Positions 8,993 to 19,084 are shown, counted from the stretch's first letter. The stretch is DNA of 64,000 bases from Dyadobacter sp. CY326 (GCF_021390515.1 NZ_JAJUXI010000005.1:186001-250000); one strand, 5' to 3'. Numbers and translations are program-made. The notes: generated from the sequence alone by a model not told the origin.

Positions 8993-10606
8993 TTAATTTC
9001 CGGTTACAGCTTCTTGTTTCGCTCTGTCATAATCATAAAACCATTTGAAAGTTTTATCAAACTCCTCAGCGCCAACCCTTTTATACCATTCTTCGTATTT
9101 GGCAATCAGCTTTTTGGCTAGCTCCGGCTGTTTGTCAATCTGATTATGCAATTCTGTCCGGTCTTTTTCAACGTCATATAATTGCCACTTTTCTGTTTTT
9201 TCAGCGACCAATTTCCACTTGCCGTCGCGCAGGGCACGGTTTCCTTCGTGCTCCCAGAAAATAGGGTTTTTGCGGTTGATCGGCTTGCCGGTGAATGCCG
9301 GTTTTAGACTCGTTCCTTCCAATGGCTGAATGGCTTGGCCTGCGAAAGTCGTCGGATATTTTGCTCCGCCCAGATCCACGAGCGTTGCCATAATGTCGAT
9401 GATGTGCGCAGGCTGTTTTTCAAACTTGCCATTCCGCGAGGCTGGAATGCCGTTAGGCCAGGAGATGATTCCGGGCGATGAAATTCCGCCTTCATGCGTG
9501 TGATGCTTGTAAGCCCAGAAAGGCGTGCAAGCCGCTTCTGCCCAGCCCTGACCCAGAAAAATGTTCGATTGTGCATCGCCAGGCTTGTCGCCATCGTATT
9601 TTCCTTCGATGCCCGGCTCGGCATTCCCGCCGTTGTCCGAAACAAAAAGGATCACCGTATCATCAAACACGCCGCGTTTTTTCAACCCTTCAACAAGGTC
9701 GCCAATGCTTTTATCCAAGCGGTAAATTACCGCCGCGTAGATGGCCATCATGTCGTCATATTGCTTCCGATGCTGCTCGCTCAGGCTTTCCCATTTCGGC
9801 ACATTCGGATTGATTGGCGGCAGTTTCCAGGAAGGATCGATGAGTCCCAGTTTGATCTGTTTTTCATAGCGTTCCTGTCTTAATTTCTCCCAGCCTTTCA
9901 AATATTTCCCTCTGAACTTGGCAATGTCTTCTTCCGGTGCCTGCAATGGGAAGTGCGGTGCGTTGTGCGCCAGATAAAGCATAAACGGCTTTTTTTCCGT
10001 CACTGCTTCGTCAATAAAACGCAAACCAAAGTCAGTCCACAAATCAGTTGTATACCAGTTTTTCGGGAGCTTATCCGAGTCATTTGCCAGTTCTTCGCCG
10101 TTCAGGAACAGCTTTGCATTTTTGCCCGCACCGTAATAAAAACCACCGGCCGCTGCATTCAATGACCGGTCAAATCCGCGTTTCCAGGGAACAGTTCCAG
10201 CTGCTTGTCCCACATGCCATTTTCCAGTCATGGCTGTAAAATATCCCGCGCTTTTCATGACTTCCGCAATGGTCACGCTCTTGTCGTTCAAATGTCCGCG
10301 ATAACCAGGATGGTCCACGCCTTTGTCATCCATCATGTAACCAATGCCCGCCTGATGGCTGTAAACGCCGGTCAGCAGGGCCGCGCGCGTGGGGCAGCAT
10401 CTGGCGGTGTTGTAAAAACTGGTCAGCCGCACGCCGTTTTGGGCCAGTTTGTCCAGGTTAGGCGTGGGAATTTCGCTTCCATAGCAACCCAGATCCGCAT
10501 AACCGAGATCGTCGGCGAGAATGACGATGACGTTTGGCTTTTTTTGGGCGAAGGAAATGTGGGCAGCGACGAGCGCGATTAGTAACAGTCGAAGTTTTGT
10601 TTTCAT
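8993..10606 (-). CDS. Exported arylsulfatase-like sulfatase F
   Basis: 537 residues from the ATG at 10606, which gives the signal peptide KTKLRLLLIALVAAHISFAQ and a 16-base gap to the preceding gene. An ATG at 10636 would overlap that gene. The metal site is LADDLGYADLGCYG. The catalytic motif is C70-C-P-T-R74 followed by AALLTGVYSHQAGIG, with two adjacent cysteines of which the first sits in the formylglycine position. GKWHVGQ and FVSDNGGNAE are the lysine/histidine and metal segments. The overall pattern is that of large arylsulfatases (AtsA/S1_4 type), and sulfatase G beside it belongs to the same broad branch. The substrate is unknown. Confidence 0.92.
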   Translation of the reverse strand: MKTKLRLLLIALVAAHISFAQKKPNVIVILADDLGYADLGCYGSEIPTPNLDKLAQNGVRLTSFYNTARCCPTRAALLTGVYSHQAGIGYMMDDKGVDHPGYRGHLNDKSVTIAEVMKSAGYFTAMTGKWHVGQAAGTVPWKRGFDRSLNAAAGGFYYGAGKNAKLFLNGEELANDSDKLPKNWYTTDLWTDFGLRFIDEAVTEKKPFMLYLAHNAPHFPLQAPEEDIAKFRGKYLKGWEKLRQERYEKQIKLGLIDPSWKLPPINPNVPKWESLSEQHRKQYDDMMAIYAAVIYRLDKSIGDLVEGLKKRGVFDDTVILFVSDNGGNAEPGIEGKYDGDKPGDAQSNIFLGQGWAEAACTPFWAYKHHTHEGGISSPGIISWPNGIPASRNGKFEKQPAHIIDIMATLVDLGGAKYPTTFAGQAIQPLEGTSLKPAFTGKPINRKNPIFWEHEGNRALRDGKWKLVAEKTEKWQLYDVEKDRTELHNQIDKQPELAKKLIAKYEEWYKRVGAEEFDKTFKWFYDYDRAKQEAVTGN

Positions 10607-10622
10607 GTGAACAACCGTGATT

Positions 10623-12962
10623 TTATTGATAAGCAATGGTAACCTTCCTTAACTTGCCCGTGAACGTAAAAGGCGCTTTATACAAATCGGAAACGGCGTT
10701 TTTCTGATCCCTTCCAACATCTGTTCCGTCAATATTCCGCGGGCCTTGAATCTGCGCCTGCGCTGCCGTAAAGCTTCTTTCTCCTATCTTTTCGTCATTC
10801 AGATAAACCGTTTCTTTCCCAACCGATTTCCCTGCCTCGGCCGGTCCGTTGTGTTCGTAAACCAATTTAAAATTGACTTTGCCTTTTGGAATGTCACCCG
10901 CTGAAACGGCGTTGAAAACATCTTTTGCCGTTTTGTGCGCGTAATGGAATTTGCCGTCTTTCACAAACAGACTGATCCCGCTCTTGTCCCCTCCTATGGC
11001 GAACAAAACGCCTTCTTCCTTACCGGAAACAATCTCAGCCTCCGCACTCACGGTAAACGAGCGACCATCGTAAAGCGGACTGCTTACGCCGACGAGGTTG
11101 TCCACGCCGGGGAACAATGTGATGTTCGGCATTTTTCCGTAGACAGTCCTGCCCGCTGGCATGTCGTGCGCAGTGAAATCTTTGAGCGGATAAACATTGT
11201 ATTTCTTCGCTTCCTGATCAAAAACGGCTTGCAGTTCTTTGAGTTTTTCGGGATTTTTTGCGGCAAGATTCGTGCGTTCGTTGAAATCCTCATTCAAGTT
11301 GTAAAGCTCCCATTCGTCTTTGCTGAAATCCACTTTTTTCCCGCTCGGATCAGCACCTTTACCAATCTCGATGCCTTCTCCGCCCTGGTGTCCGCGGGAT
11401 GCTTTCCAGCCATCTTTGTAAATTGAGAGCGCTCCGGCAATTTCATAATACTGAACGGTGTGCCTCGAAGGCGCTTTCGCATTGTCGACAGCATAGGCCA
11501 AGCTCGTTCCTTCAAACGGCTCCTGCTTGTATCCGTTGATCGTTTTTGGTGATTCCCCTTTGATGATTTCAAGTGTAGTGGGCAGTAAATCAATGACATG
11601 GCTATATTGATTCCGGATTCCGCCTTTTTCCTTAATGCGCTTTGGATAATACAAAATCATCGGATTGCGCGTGCCGCCCTCTGTGTTCGCATCCGCTTTC
11701 CAATAACGGAATGGCGTGTTTGCAGCAGCAGCCCAGCCAATCGGATAATCCGTGCTGGATTCATCCGTGCCGATCAGATCGCTTGCATTCAGGATGGCGT
11801 CAATGCGTTGCTCGCCTTGTAAACGGTTGATTTGCTGATTAATGGTCCCGTGCTGTGTGCCGCCTTTGCTTGCCCCATTGTCGCCCAGAATAACTGCGAT
11901 CATGGTGTTATCCAGTTGGTCTATTTGTTCGAGATAATCGACAATTCTGCCAATTTCATAATCCGTGTAAGCGTAAAAAGCCGCGTAAACTTCCATGAAA
12001 TGCGCATATGCTTTCTTTTCCTTTTCGCTCAGTGTCGCCCATTCTTTCACACCTGGATTTCTTTCCGGGAGCACGGCATTTTGCGGGATTATGCCGAGTT
12101 TTTTCTGTTTTTCAATAACAATTTCGCGGTATTTGTCCCAGCCCAAGTCAAATTTTCCTTTGTATTTATCAATCCATTCCTTTGAAACCTGATGCGGCGA
12201 ATGCGTGGCACCGGTTGCCAGATAAAGGAAAAAAGGCTTTTCCGCGTCAACAGATTTTTGATTGGCTATGTATTTGATCGCCTTATCAGCCAGCAATTCG
12301 TTCAAATGTTTGGTGTTCGGCTCAATGTCCAGTTTCGTCACATCCTCCCACAATTCGGGATGCCATTGATCTGTTGCCCCCGGCAGAAATCCATAATAAT
12401 GATCGAAGCCGCGACCGGTTGGCCAGCGATTGAACGGGCCGGCCTGTGAATTCTCTGTAACCGGCGTCAAATGCCATTTCCCCAATGCGAAAGTGCTGTA
12501 ACCGTTTTCACGCAAAACTTCCGCTGCCGTTGCTTTTTCAAAAGGAATGTAAGTGTCATAACCCGGAAAATCGATCGCCGCGGGAGTCAGCAGGCCCACG
12601 TGTGCGGAATGGTGATTCCGGCCGGTGAGCAGGGCGGCGCGCGTCGGCGAGCAAATTGCGGTCGTGTGGAAATTCGTAAAGCGCAAACCTTGATTGGCCA
12701 ATTTTTCAATGTTAGGCGTTTCCACCAACCCGCCAAATGCAGTCGTCGCACCAAAACCAGCGTCGTCAATCAGAATCCAAACCACATTCGGAGCTCCTTT
12801 GGGCGCTTTCTTATTGTATTCAATTTTATAAGGCGTGGATTCTGGCAGCGTTTTACCGATTTTTCCATTCCAGGGCTGCTGCGGACTTTGCTGCGCAGAC
12901 AAATCTGTGATCGAGATAATTCCGCCTATGACGGAAGCTGTGATTTTTAAAAATGTTTTCAT
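10623..12962 (-). CDS. Long arylsulfatase G with C-terminal beta-sandwich-like domain
   Basis: 779 residues, about 300 longer than most members of the cluster. Signal peptide at residues 1-23. The metal site is LIDDAGFGATTAFGG and the catalytic motif is C104-S-P-T-R108 followed by AALLTGRNHHSAHVG. GKWHLTP and LGDNGASKGG follow, as in AtsA-type arylsulfatases of about 780 residues. Residues about 620-779 form a separate beta-rich region (FSVSAEAEIV-like strands, GVLFAIGGDKSG, FTGKLRKVTI) that resembles a LamG/concanavalin-like fold and may bind the substrate's carrier. It starts 6 bases after the stop of sulfatase H. Aryl or alkyl sulfate esters are plausible substrates; this is inferred from family resemblance only. 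Confidence 0.92.
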   Translation of the reverse strand: MKTFLKITASVIGGIISITDLSAQQSPQQPWNGKIGKTLPESTPYKIEYNKKAPKGAPNVVWILIDDAGFGATTAFGGLVETPNIEKLANQGLRFTNFHTTAICSPTRAALLTGRNHHSAHVGLLTPAAIDFPGYDTYIPFEKATAAEVLRENGYSTFALGKWHLTPVTENSQAGPFNRWPTGRGFDHYYGFLPGATDQWHPELWEDVTKLDIEPNTKHLNELLADKAIKYIANQKSVDAEKPFFLYLATGATHSPHQVSKEWIDKYKGKFDLGWDKYREIVIEKQKKLGIIPQNAVLPERNPGVKEWATLSEKEKKAYAHFMEVYAAFYAYTDYEIGRIVDYLEQIDQLDNTMIAVILGDNGASKGGTQHGTINQQINRLQGEQRIDAILNASDLIGTDESSTDYPIGWAAAANTPFRYWKADANTEGGTRNPMILYYPKRIKEKGGIRNQYSHVIDLLPTTLEIIKGESPKTINGYKQEPFEGTSLAYAVDNAKAPSRHTVQYYEIAGALSIYKDGWKASRGHQGGEGIEIGKGADPSGKKVDFSKDEWELYNLNEDFNERTNLAAKNPEKLKELQAVFDQEAKKYNVYPLKDFTAHDMPAGRTVYGKMPNITLFPGVDNLVGVSSPLYDGRSFTVSAEAEIVSGKEEGVLFAIGGDKSGISLFVKDGKFHYAHKTAKDVFNAVSAGDIPKGKVNFKLVYEHNGPAEAGKSVGKETVYLNDEKIGERSFTAAQAQIQGPRNIDGTDVGRDQKNAVSDLYKAPFTFTGKLRKVTIAYQ

Positions 12963-12968
12963 AAGCCG

Positions 12969-14411
12969 TTATTTGCCCGTGGCGGGTGAAAATTCAGGGT
13001 TTAATTTTGTTGGAACAGGTGCATTCGTTTTGGCTTTCCAGGCTTCGAGCTTATCTTTCAGCTCCTTCGTTTTTGCCGGATTTGTTTTGGATAAATCCTT
13101 TGTTTCGCCAATGTCATCTTTGATGTTGTAAAGCTCTAAGCGCCCATCTTCGTAAAACTGGTGCAGCTTAAAATCCCCCGACCGGATGGTGCTCGTTGGC
13201 CTCGTTCGAAATGCGTCTTTGTTGCGCTTATCGCCTTTGTAAGCTTCCAGATAAGCAGGAAAATGCCAGAAAATGTCTCTGTCCGGCGTTGATTTTTGCA
13301 GCAGCAACGGCGCGAAACTCTGTCCGTCAAATTCGGAATTGAGTGGCTTTTGAATGTCGGCAACTTCCAGCAATGTGGGGTAAAAATCGATTCCGATGAC
13401 GGGCTTGTCCGTGGTTGTGCCAGCTTTGGTTTTACCCGGCCATTTCACAATTAACGGAACGCGAACACCGCCTTCATACAACATTCCCTTTGAACCACGC
13501 AGCGGCGCCTGGGTCGTCACAGCGCCCATTCCGCCATTATCCGAAAAGAAAACCACCAGCGTATTTTCATCGAGATTCAGCTTATCCAGCGTTTGCAGCA
13601 CCTTTCCAATGCCCTGATCTGCACTTTCGATCATGGCCGCATAAGTGGGATTGTTATGCCGGGCGTCGCCGTTTTTGGCTTTATATTTTGAAATAATTGA
13701 CTCTTTCGCCTCAATGGGCGTATGCACTGCGAAGTAAGAGAGATAAAGGAAAAATGGCTTTTCCTTATTGGAATCCAGGAATTTGACAGCTTCATCCGTC
13801 AGCCGATCAGTGATGTATTCGCCTGTTGCACCGGTCGTTATGCCTTCGTGCGGCGATGCTTTTCCTTCTTTGTTATATGGATAGAAATAGGAACTGGTGC
13901 CGCCCGTGCCGCCAATGACATGCTCAAAACCTTGGGCATGTGCATCAGCGCCTTTGTTTTTACCGCCCAATTGCCACTTTCCGATAAGCCCGGTGCTGTA
14001 ACCGGCGTTTTTCAATTCCTCTGCAATCGTCACAAAAGACGGATTCAAAACGGTGTTGTTCTCAATTGGGATGAGCTTCCTGTCCACAGATTCGCCACGG
14101 TCCGAATTACCGACGGTGTAGATCCCGTGACGTGGCGTATATTTTCCCGTCATCAGCGAAGCGCGGCTAGGCGCACAGTTTGGCCCTACTGAATAAGCTT
14201 GAGTAAAGCGCAAACCTTCTTTTCCGAGCTTGTCAATGTTGGGCGTTTCGTAATATTTGCTTCCCGCCAAACTCAAATCAGTCCAACCCCAATCATCAAC
14301 CAGGATGAATAAAATGTTCGGCTTTTTTTGTGCATTTCCAGCGCTTTGTGCATCCGCATTATGGAAAGCAATGGTTACGGAAAGGGTTATCAGGAATGTT
14401 AGTTTTCTCAT
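12969..14411 (-). CDS. Exported S1-type sulfatase H (first sulfatase of the series)
   Basis: 480 residues with a signal peptide (MRKLTFLITLSVTIAFHNADA). The metal site is VDDWGWTDLSLAG and the catalytic motif is C79-A-P-S-R83 followed by ASLMTGKYTPRHGIY. GKWQLGGKNKG and FSDNGGMG complete the core; GGVRVPLIVKWPG is typical of the exo-acting S1 branch related to N-acetylgalactosamine-6-sulfatases. Being first after SusD, it may be the best expressed sulfatase. A hairpin-forming repeat lies between it and susD (14438-14501), so its expression relative to SusC/SusD may be reduced. The substrate is unknown. Confidence 0.92.
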   Translation of the reverse strand: MRKLTFLITLSVTIAFHNADAQSAGNAQKKPNILFILVDDWGWTDLSLAGSKYYETPNIDKLGKEGLRFTQAYSVGPNCAPSRASLMTGKYTPRHGIYTVGNSDRGESVDRKLIPIENNTVLNPSFVTIAEELKNAGYSTGLIGKWQLGGKNKGADAHAQGFEHVIGGTGGTSSYFYPYNKEGKASPHEGITTGATGEYITDRLTDEAVKFLDSNKEKPFFLYLSYFAVHTPIEAKESIISKYKAKNGDARHNNPTYAAMIESADQGIGKVLQTLDKLNLDENTLVVFFSDNGGMGAVTTQAPLRGSKGMLYEGGVRVPLIVKWPGKTKAGTTTDKPVIGIDFYPTLLEVADIQKPLNSEFDGQSFAPLLLQKSTPDRDIFWHFPAYLEAYKGDKRNKDAFRTRPTSTIRSGDFKLHQFYEDGRLELYNIKDDIGETKDLSKTNPAKTKELKDKLEAWKAKTNAPVPTKLNPEFSPATGK

Positions 14412-14437
14412 GTTTGATGTTGGTTAGCATTGTGCAC

Positions 14438-14501
14438 TTCGCTTCGGCTACGCTCAGGGCGACAATCGAATTGGCTTTGTCAGCCTCAGCGTAGTCGAAG
14501 G
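14438..14501 (-). repeat. Imperfect inverted repeat between susD and the sulfatase genes
   Basis: A left arm at about 14443-14464 and a right arm at about 14479-14500 are inverted copies sharing cores of the type CTACGCT; about 17 of 21 bases pair. The arms enclose a 14-base spacer. This sequence type, rich in TTCG.CTACGCT.AG, resembles short hairpin repeats scattered through Bacteroidota intergenic regions; I saw one copy here. It ends 2 bases before the susD stop codon and could attenuate transcription into the sulfatase genes or protect the upstream RNA. Confidence 0.6.
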
Positions 14502-14502
14502 G

Positions 14503-15930
14503 TTACTCCCAACCAGGATTTTGACCGAGTTTCGGATTCAAGTCAAGCTCGCGTTGCGGAACCGGGTGCAGATAATGTTTTTCGGCCGCATTGGTTTTTC
14601 CAACGGCATGCAGCACCGTGATCATCCTTTTTGTTCTTATCAAATCAAACCAGCGTTGAAATTCGAACATCAGCTCCAAACGTCTTTCCAGGTAAATCGC
14701 CTCGCGGAATGTGTCCTTGGTCAAACCAGCCAGCGGCGTCAGCCCTGCGCGTTTTCTCACTCTGTTAACGGCCGCATAGGTTGCTGCATTTGGTCCGCTT
14801 GCTTCATTAACGGCTTCGGCATAGATCAAAAGAATTTCTGCAAAACGGATCACGGGAATGTTCTTGGCAGATTCCGTAGGGTTGCCGATCTGCGCAGGGT
14901 CAAAATATTTGTAAAAACGCGGTGGAAATGTGACTTCCTTTCCGGTTGTAGGACTTACCAATGAGGTGAAAAAAGTCACGTCGCGACGCTTATCTTTCTC
15001 ACTGAAAATGCCATACGCACTTGCATGGGGCTCGTCCGTGCCAGCCGCAGCGACGCCCGGAATGCCCACTGGTGTCGCAGAAGAGGCCAAACGATTGCCC
15101 TGTCCGTTCACATTGGACTTGCATTGAACCGAGAAGATATGCTCTTTCCCATTTTTCGTCGCCACATTGAAGACGTCCGCAAAATTTTCAAACAAATCAT
15201 AACCATAAGGCCCGTCGATCACTTCCAGACTTTTCGCAGCCGCTTTATCCCACTCTTGTCTTGTAAGATACACTTTTGCCAAAATCGACTTCGCAGCTCC
15301 GCCCGTGGCGCGGCCGGCATCGGCACCGGAGAATGCGTTTGGCAATGCTTCGGCATCAGTCAAATCCTTAATAATCTGTGCGTAAACCTCCTCTTTCGGC
15401 GTCCGGGAGACCTCAATTTTATCTTTGTCCAATGAGCTGGTTTCTGTCAAAACCAATGGCACATCGCCCCATAATCTTACTAAATTGAAATAAAGCAGCC
15501 CGCGTAAAAACTTGGCTTCGTTCACAAGTCTTGTGCGCAATGTAGCGTCCATTTCTATCAGCGGGATGCGCTCGATGGCTATGTTGGCACGGTTAATCGC
15601 CACATAACTCTCGCGCCAAAGCTCATCGACACGGTCGTTTGTGGTGGAATGCGAAAGCACCGAAATCGTGCGGACATCCGCATTGGTGACGCGCAAACCG
15701 GCGATGGCGTCGTCGGACATGATCTCAAATGCCAGGTGAAAAAGGCGGTTGTACATGGTCAGACCGCCGTTGTTCAATGCAGCATTGTAAACGCTTGTCA
15801 CGGCAGAAAGCGCGTCGCTCTCCGTTTTGTAAAACTGTTCAGTGGTGATCAGCGAGGCGGGGTTTTCATTCAAATCCGTGCAGGAAGTGAAGGTGAAAAT
15901 GCCAAGGAATATATAGAGTATTTTTTTCAT
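14503..15930 (-). CDS. susD: SusD/RagB-family surface lipoprotein of the sulfatase locus
   Basis: 475 residues. The lipobox FTFTSC gives a lipidated Cys17, placing the mature protein on the outer membrane surface. The N-terminal region (NPASLITTEQFYKTESDAL) and the C-terminal stretch (LERRLELMFEFQRWFDLIR and HPVPQRELDLNPKLGQNPG) are classic SusD-family landmarks; the helical TPR-like body lies between. It should act as the lid and ligand-capturing partner of the SusC transporter encoded directly upstream, 31 bases away. The ligand is presumably a sulfated molecule, judging from the eight sulfatase genes that follow. No glycan-specific signature can be read. Confidence 0.93.
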   Translation of the reverse strand: MKKILYIFLGIFTFTSCTDLNENPASLITTEQFYKTESDALSAVTSVYNAALNNGGLTMYNRLFHLAFEIMSDDAIAGLRVTNADVRTISVLSHSTTNDRVDELWRESYVAINRANIAIERIPLIEMDATLRTRLVNEAKFLRGLLYFNLVRLWGDVPLVLTETSSLDKDKIEVSRTPKEEVYAQIIKDLTDAEALPNAFSGADAGRATGGAAKSILAKVYLTRQEWDKAAAKSLEVIDGPYGYDLFENFADVFNVATKNGKEHIFSVQCKSNVNGQGNRLASSATPVGIPGVAAAGTDEPHASAYGIFSEKDKRRDVTFFTSLVSPTTGKEVTFPPRFYKYFDPAQIGNPTESAKNIPVIRFAEILLIYAEAVNEASGPNAATYAAVNRVRKRAGLTPLAGLTKDTFREAIYLERRLELMFEFQRWFDLIRTKRMITVLHAVGKTNAAEKHYLHPVPQRELDLNPKLGQNPGWE

Positions 15931-15961
15931 TGTGTTAATGCTGAAATGGATGTTTAACCAT

Positions 15962-18900
15962 TTAAAATGAGATGCTTAAACCCGCAAGAAATGATTTGGA
16001 AGAAGGATAAATGCTGTAATCGATTCCCTGATTAAGCGTGCTCTGCTCATTGCGGCTAACCTCCGGATCGAAGCCCGAATATTTGGTCCACGTTAGCAAA
16101 TTCGCTGCTGAAACATAGACCTTAACCTGGCTTGAATGGATCTTGGAAGCAAGGCTTTTCGGCAGATTATAACCAAGCGTAATATTTTTCAGCCTCAAAA
16201 ACGACGCATCTTCCACGTAACGGCTCGTGTTCACGATCGATGGATCTTCGAAAGCGCGTTGCACGTCATTACTCGGGTTGGTCGGCGTCCAGCGCTCATA
16301 TGCTGCGAGCGATGCGTTTTGCTGGCCGGTCAGCAGTTCGAGCTGTTGTTTATTTTGGTTAAAAAGCTTGTTGCCGTATGTTCCCTGGAAGAAAAGGCTC
16401 AGGTCAAAATTCAGATAAGACAAAGTGTTGGTAAGCCCGCCCTGAAATTTCGGCTGCGCGTTTCCGATGAATGTGCGGTCATCTGCCTGTGTGATTTTTC
16501 CGTCGCCATTTACATCCACATATCTGCGGTCGCCGGGCTTGGTTGTTGCCGGATTAATGGTTGGCAGATTGGCAATGTCATCACCCGTTTGAAACAAGCC
16601 ATTGGTTTTATAACCATAAAAAGTGCCCATCGGCTGTCCCACCTGCGCAATGTTGGCTCCCGAAATAATGTAATCTGCTCCATCGCCCAGCGTTAGCACT
16701 TTATTTCGGTTGATTGAGAACACAAAGTTCGTGTTCCATGAAAATGGGCCGGTCAGGTTTTCCGTGTTAATCCCAAGCTCGATTCCTTTGTTTTCAACTG
16801 AACCGTAATTTTGCAAAGCGGTCGTCTGGCCCGAAGTGTAAGGAATCGGCACATTCAGCAGCAGGTTGGTCGTTTTCTTGTAATAAGCGTCAAAGACGAA
16901 GTTAATGCGGTTTTTATAAAGCGACAGGTCAATTCCACCATCGTACTGCGCAGTCGTTTCCCAGCCCAGGTCCGGGTTTGCGATCCTGTTTGGCGCAAAA
17001 CCCACGTAAGTTTGTCCACCAAAAAAGTAAGTGTTGGAACCCAATGTGGCCAGCGAAAGATATTGACCAATTTCCTGATTTCCGGTCACACCCGCACTCA
17101 GGCGCAGTTTCAGGTTGCTGATCGTTTTGTAGGATGAAAGAAAACCTTCCTTCGAAATGTTCCAGGCAAAGGCCGCAGATGGGAAATAGCCCCATTTTTT
17201 GTCCTTACCAAACCGTGAAGAACCATCCGCACGACCGCTGATAGTGAAAATGTATTTTTGATCAATAGAATAATTAATCCTGCCTAGATAGGAGTTCAAA
17301 GCCCAGGCCGATGAGCCCGATTCGGGCTGCGTGTAAACTGATCCGCTCGCTAAATCATTGTAAGCCAATTGGTCTGTAATAAAGGCCTGGGAACCGGCTA
17401 TGGCACTTTCAGTTTCAAAAGCCTGCTGTGTATAACCCACAACAATATTCAGTGAATGCTTGTCGGCAATGGTTTTGGAATAACTTAGCGTGTTCTCATT
17501 CAACCATGTAGACGCAAATTTGCTTCCGACATAAGCTTTTCCGGTTGGGTTGGAGTTGGCTCCCTGGTAAATGTCAGACGGAATGAAGCGGTTTTGTTTG
17601 TTATTAATAATGTCCGTTCCGAACGAAACTTTCGCGACCAGACCGTCAAAGAATGTGTATTCACCGTAGACATTTCCCAGAAAACGGTAAGTTTTGGTTT
17701 GGTTCACTTCCTTTTCCAAAGTGGCAATCGGGTTGCCAAGTGGCGTTTCGAACTCGCTTTGATACGTGTATTTTCCACTCGCATCACGAATCTTAACCGT
17801 CGGCGGCATGCCTAGCAATGCATTCACAATGCCCGCATTGGCTACTTGGGCACTGATTTTACTTGCGGTAAGATTAACGCCAACTTTGAATTTTGTAGAA
17901 AAATCACGTTCTAAATAAATCCTGCCCGAATATCTTTCGAAGTCCGTATTCAACAAAATTCCGTTCTGCTTGAAGTAATTTCCGGAAATGGCATAACGCG
18001 TTTTATCATCTCCGCCCGTCATCGAAATCTGATGGTTTTGAATGGAAGCTGAGCGGAATGCAGCATCCTGCCAGTCCGTCCCTTCACCTAACGCATTGAT
18101 CTGATCCTGTGTGTAATAAGGCGCTTTTCCCGAGTTGGCGCGCGCTTCATTTTTCAGGATTGCCCAGTCTTTCGAGTTGGTCATCACATCCACTTTTTTG
18201 AGCACTTGCTGCGTTCCGTAGTAAGCGTCGTAAGTCAATGTATTCTGGCCGGCTTTTCCTTTTTTAGTGGTGATCAAAACCACACCATTCGCGCCGCGCG
18301 ATCCATAAATGGCGGTTGCAGATGCATCTTTCAAAACTTCAATGGACTCAATATCGCTCGGGTTAAGGCTTGCCAGTGCGTTAATGCTCGGCCCGGCCGT
18401 AACGCCCGAACTTGCATCTGCATTGCTGTTGTAAACCGGAAAACCGTCGATGACATAAAGTGGCTCGTTTCCACCAGTGATGGAGTTTCCGCCGCGGATG
18501 CGAATGCTGACCGCTGCGCCCGGCTGGCCCGAAACCTGCGTCACCTGCACACCGGCGGCGGCGCCTTGCAACGCTCTGTCAAATGAACTGATCGGCTGCT
18601 TTAATGCAAGTTGCGGAACGGATGAAACGGAGCCCGTGATGTCGCCCTTTTTCTGCGTTCCGTAACCAATAACGATCACTTCATCCAGCACATTGGCTGT
18701 TTTCAAAACAATTTCAGAGGGTTCGTCCGACAGTTCGTAGATGTCGATTTCCTGCTGCTCGTAACCTGTAATATTGACTTGGATTGTGAAAGGAAAATCT
18801 TTGGGTGCCGCAATGCTGAATTTCCCGTCGAGATCGCTGCTGGCATATTTGGAAGTGCCTTTGATTACAACCGTCGCGCCCGGGATTGTCTGGCCGGAAC

Positions 18901-18991
18901 CATCTTTCACGACTCCCGTGACGGCCTCCTGTGCATATGCATTAAAAAGCATCCCTGTGAACAACAGGGTCAGGTAAACGTATTTCTTCAT
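15962..18991 (-). CDS. susC: SusC/RagA-family TonB-dependent transporter of the sulfatase locus
   Basis: 1009 residues. A signal peptide (residues 1-20) is followed by a carboxypeptidase-regulatory-like beta domain (about 22-100, GVVKDGSGQTIPGATVVIKG), a TonB box region (LDEVIVIGYGTQKKGDITGS), a plug domain (about 115-235, LYVIDGFPVY, ASATAIYGSRGANGVVLI) and the 22-strand barrel to the C-terminal phenylalanine (FLAGLSISF). There is no N-terminal STN domain, so it should not signal to an anti-sigma factor by that route. It should import ligand captured by SusD across the outer membrane using TonB energy. It lies 93 bases after the binding-protein gene and 31 bases before susD. Confidence 0.94.
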   Translation of the reverse strand: MKKYVYLTLLFTGMLFNAYAQEAVTGVVKDGSGQTIPGATVVIKGTSKYASSDLDGKFSIAAPKDFPFTIQVNITGYEQQEIDIYELSDEPSEIVLKTANVLDEVIVIGYGTQKKGDITGSVSSVPQLALKQPISSFDRALQGAAAGVQVTQVSGQPGAAVSIRIRGGNSITGGNEPLYVIDGFPVYNSNADASSGVTAGPSINALASLNPSDIESIEVLKDASATAIYGSRGANGVVLITTKKGKAGQNTLTYDAYYGTQQVLKKVDVMTNSKDWAILKNEARANSGKAPYYTQDQINALGEGTDWQDAAFRSASIQNHQISMTGGDDKTRYAISGNYFKQNGILLNTDFERYSGRIYLERDFSTKFKVGVNLTASKISAQVANAGIVNALLGMPPTVKIRDASGKYTYQSEFETPLGNPIATLEKEVNQTKTYRFLGNVYGEYTFFDGLVAKVSFGTDIINNKQNRFIPSDIYQGANSNPTGKAYVGSKFASTWLNENTLSYSKTIADKHSLNIVVGYTQQAFETESAIAGSQAFITDQLAYNDLASGSVYTQPESGSSAWALNSYLGRINYSIDQKYIFTISGRADGSSRFGKDKKWGYFPSAAFAWNISKEGFLSSYKTISNLKLRLSAGVTGNQEIGQYLSLATLGSNTYFFGGQTYVGFAPNRIANPDLGWETTAQYDGGIDLSLYKNRINFVFDAYYKKTTNLLLNVPIPYTSGQTTALQNYGSVENKGIELGINTENLTGPFSWNTNFVFSINRNKVLTLGDGADYIISGANIAQVGQPMGTFYGYKTNGLFQTGDDIANLPTINPATTKPGDRRYVDVNGDGKITQADDRTFIGNAQPKFQGGLTNTLSYLNFDLSLFFQGTYGNKLFNQNKQQLELLTGQQNASLAAYERWTPTNPSNDVQRAFEDPSIVNTSRYVEDASFLRLKNITLGYNLPKSLASKIHSSQVKVYVSAANLLTWTKYSGFDPEVSRNEQSTLNQGIDYSIYPSSKSFLAGLSISF

Positions 18992-19084
18992 TCTTGATTG
19001 GGGTTATTTTAAGCGTTGGTTGGGATATAGCTTTCCTGCCGCATATGTCTATACGCGGCAGGAGATATTGAATAAAATGCATCT

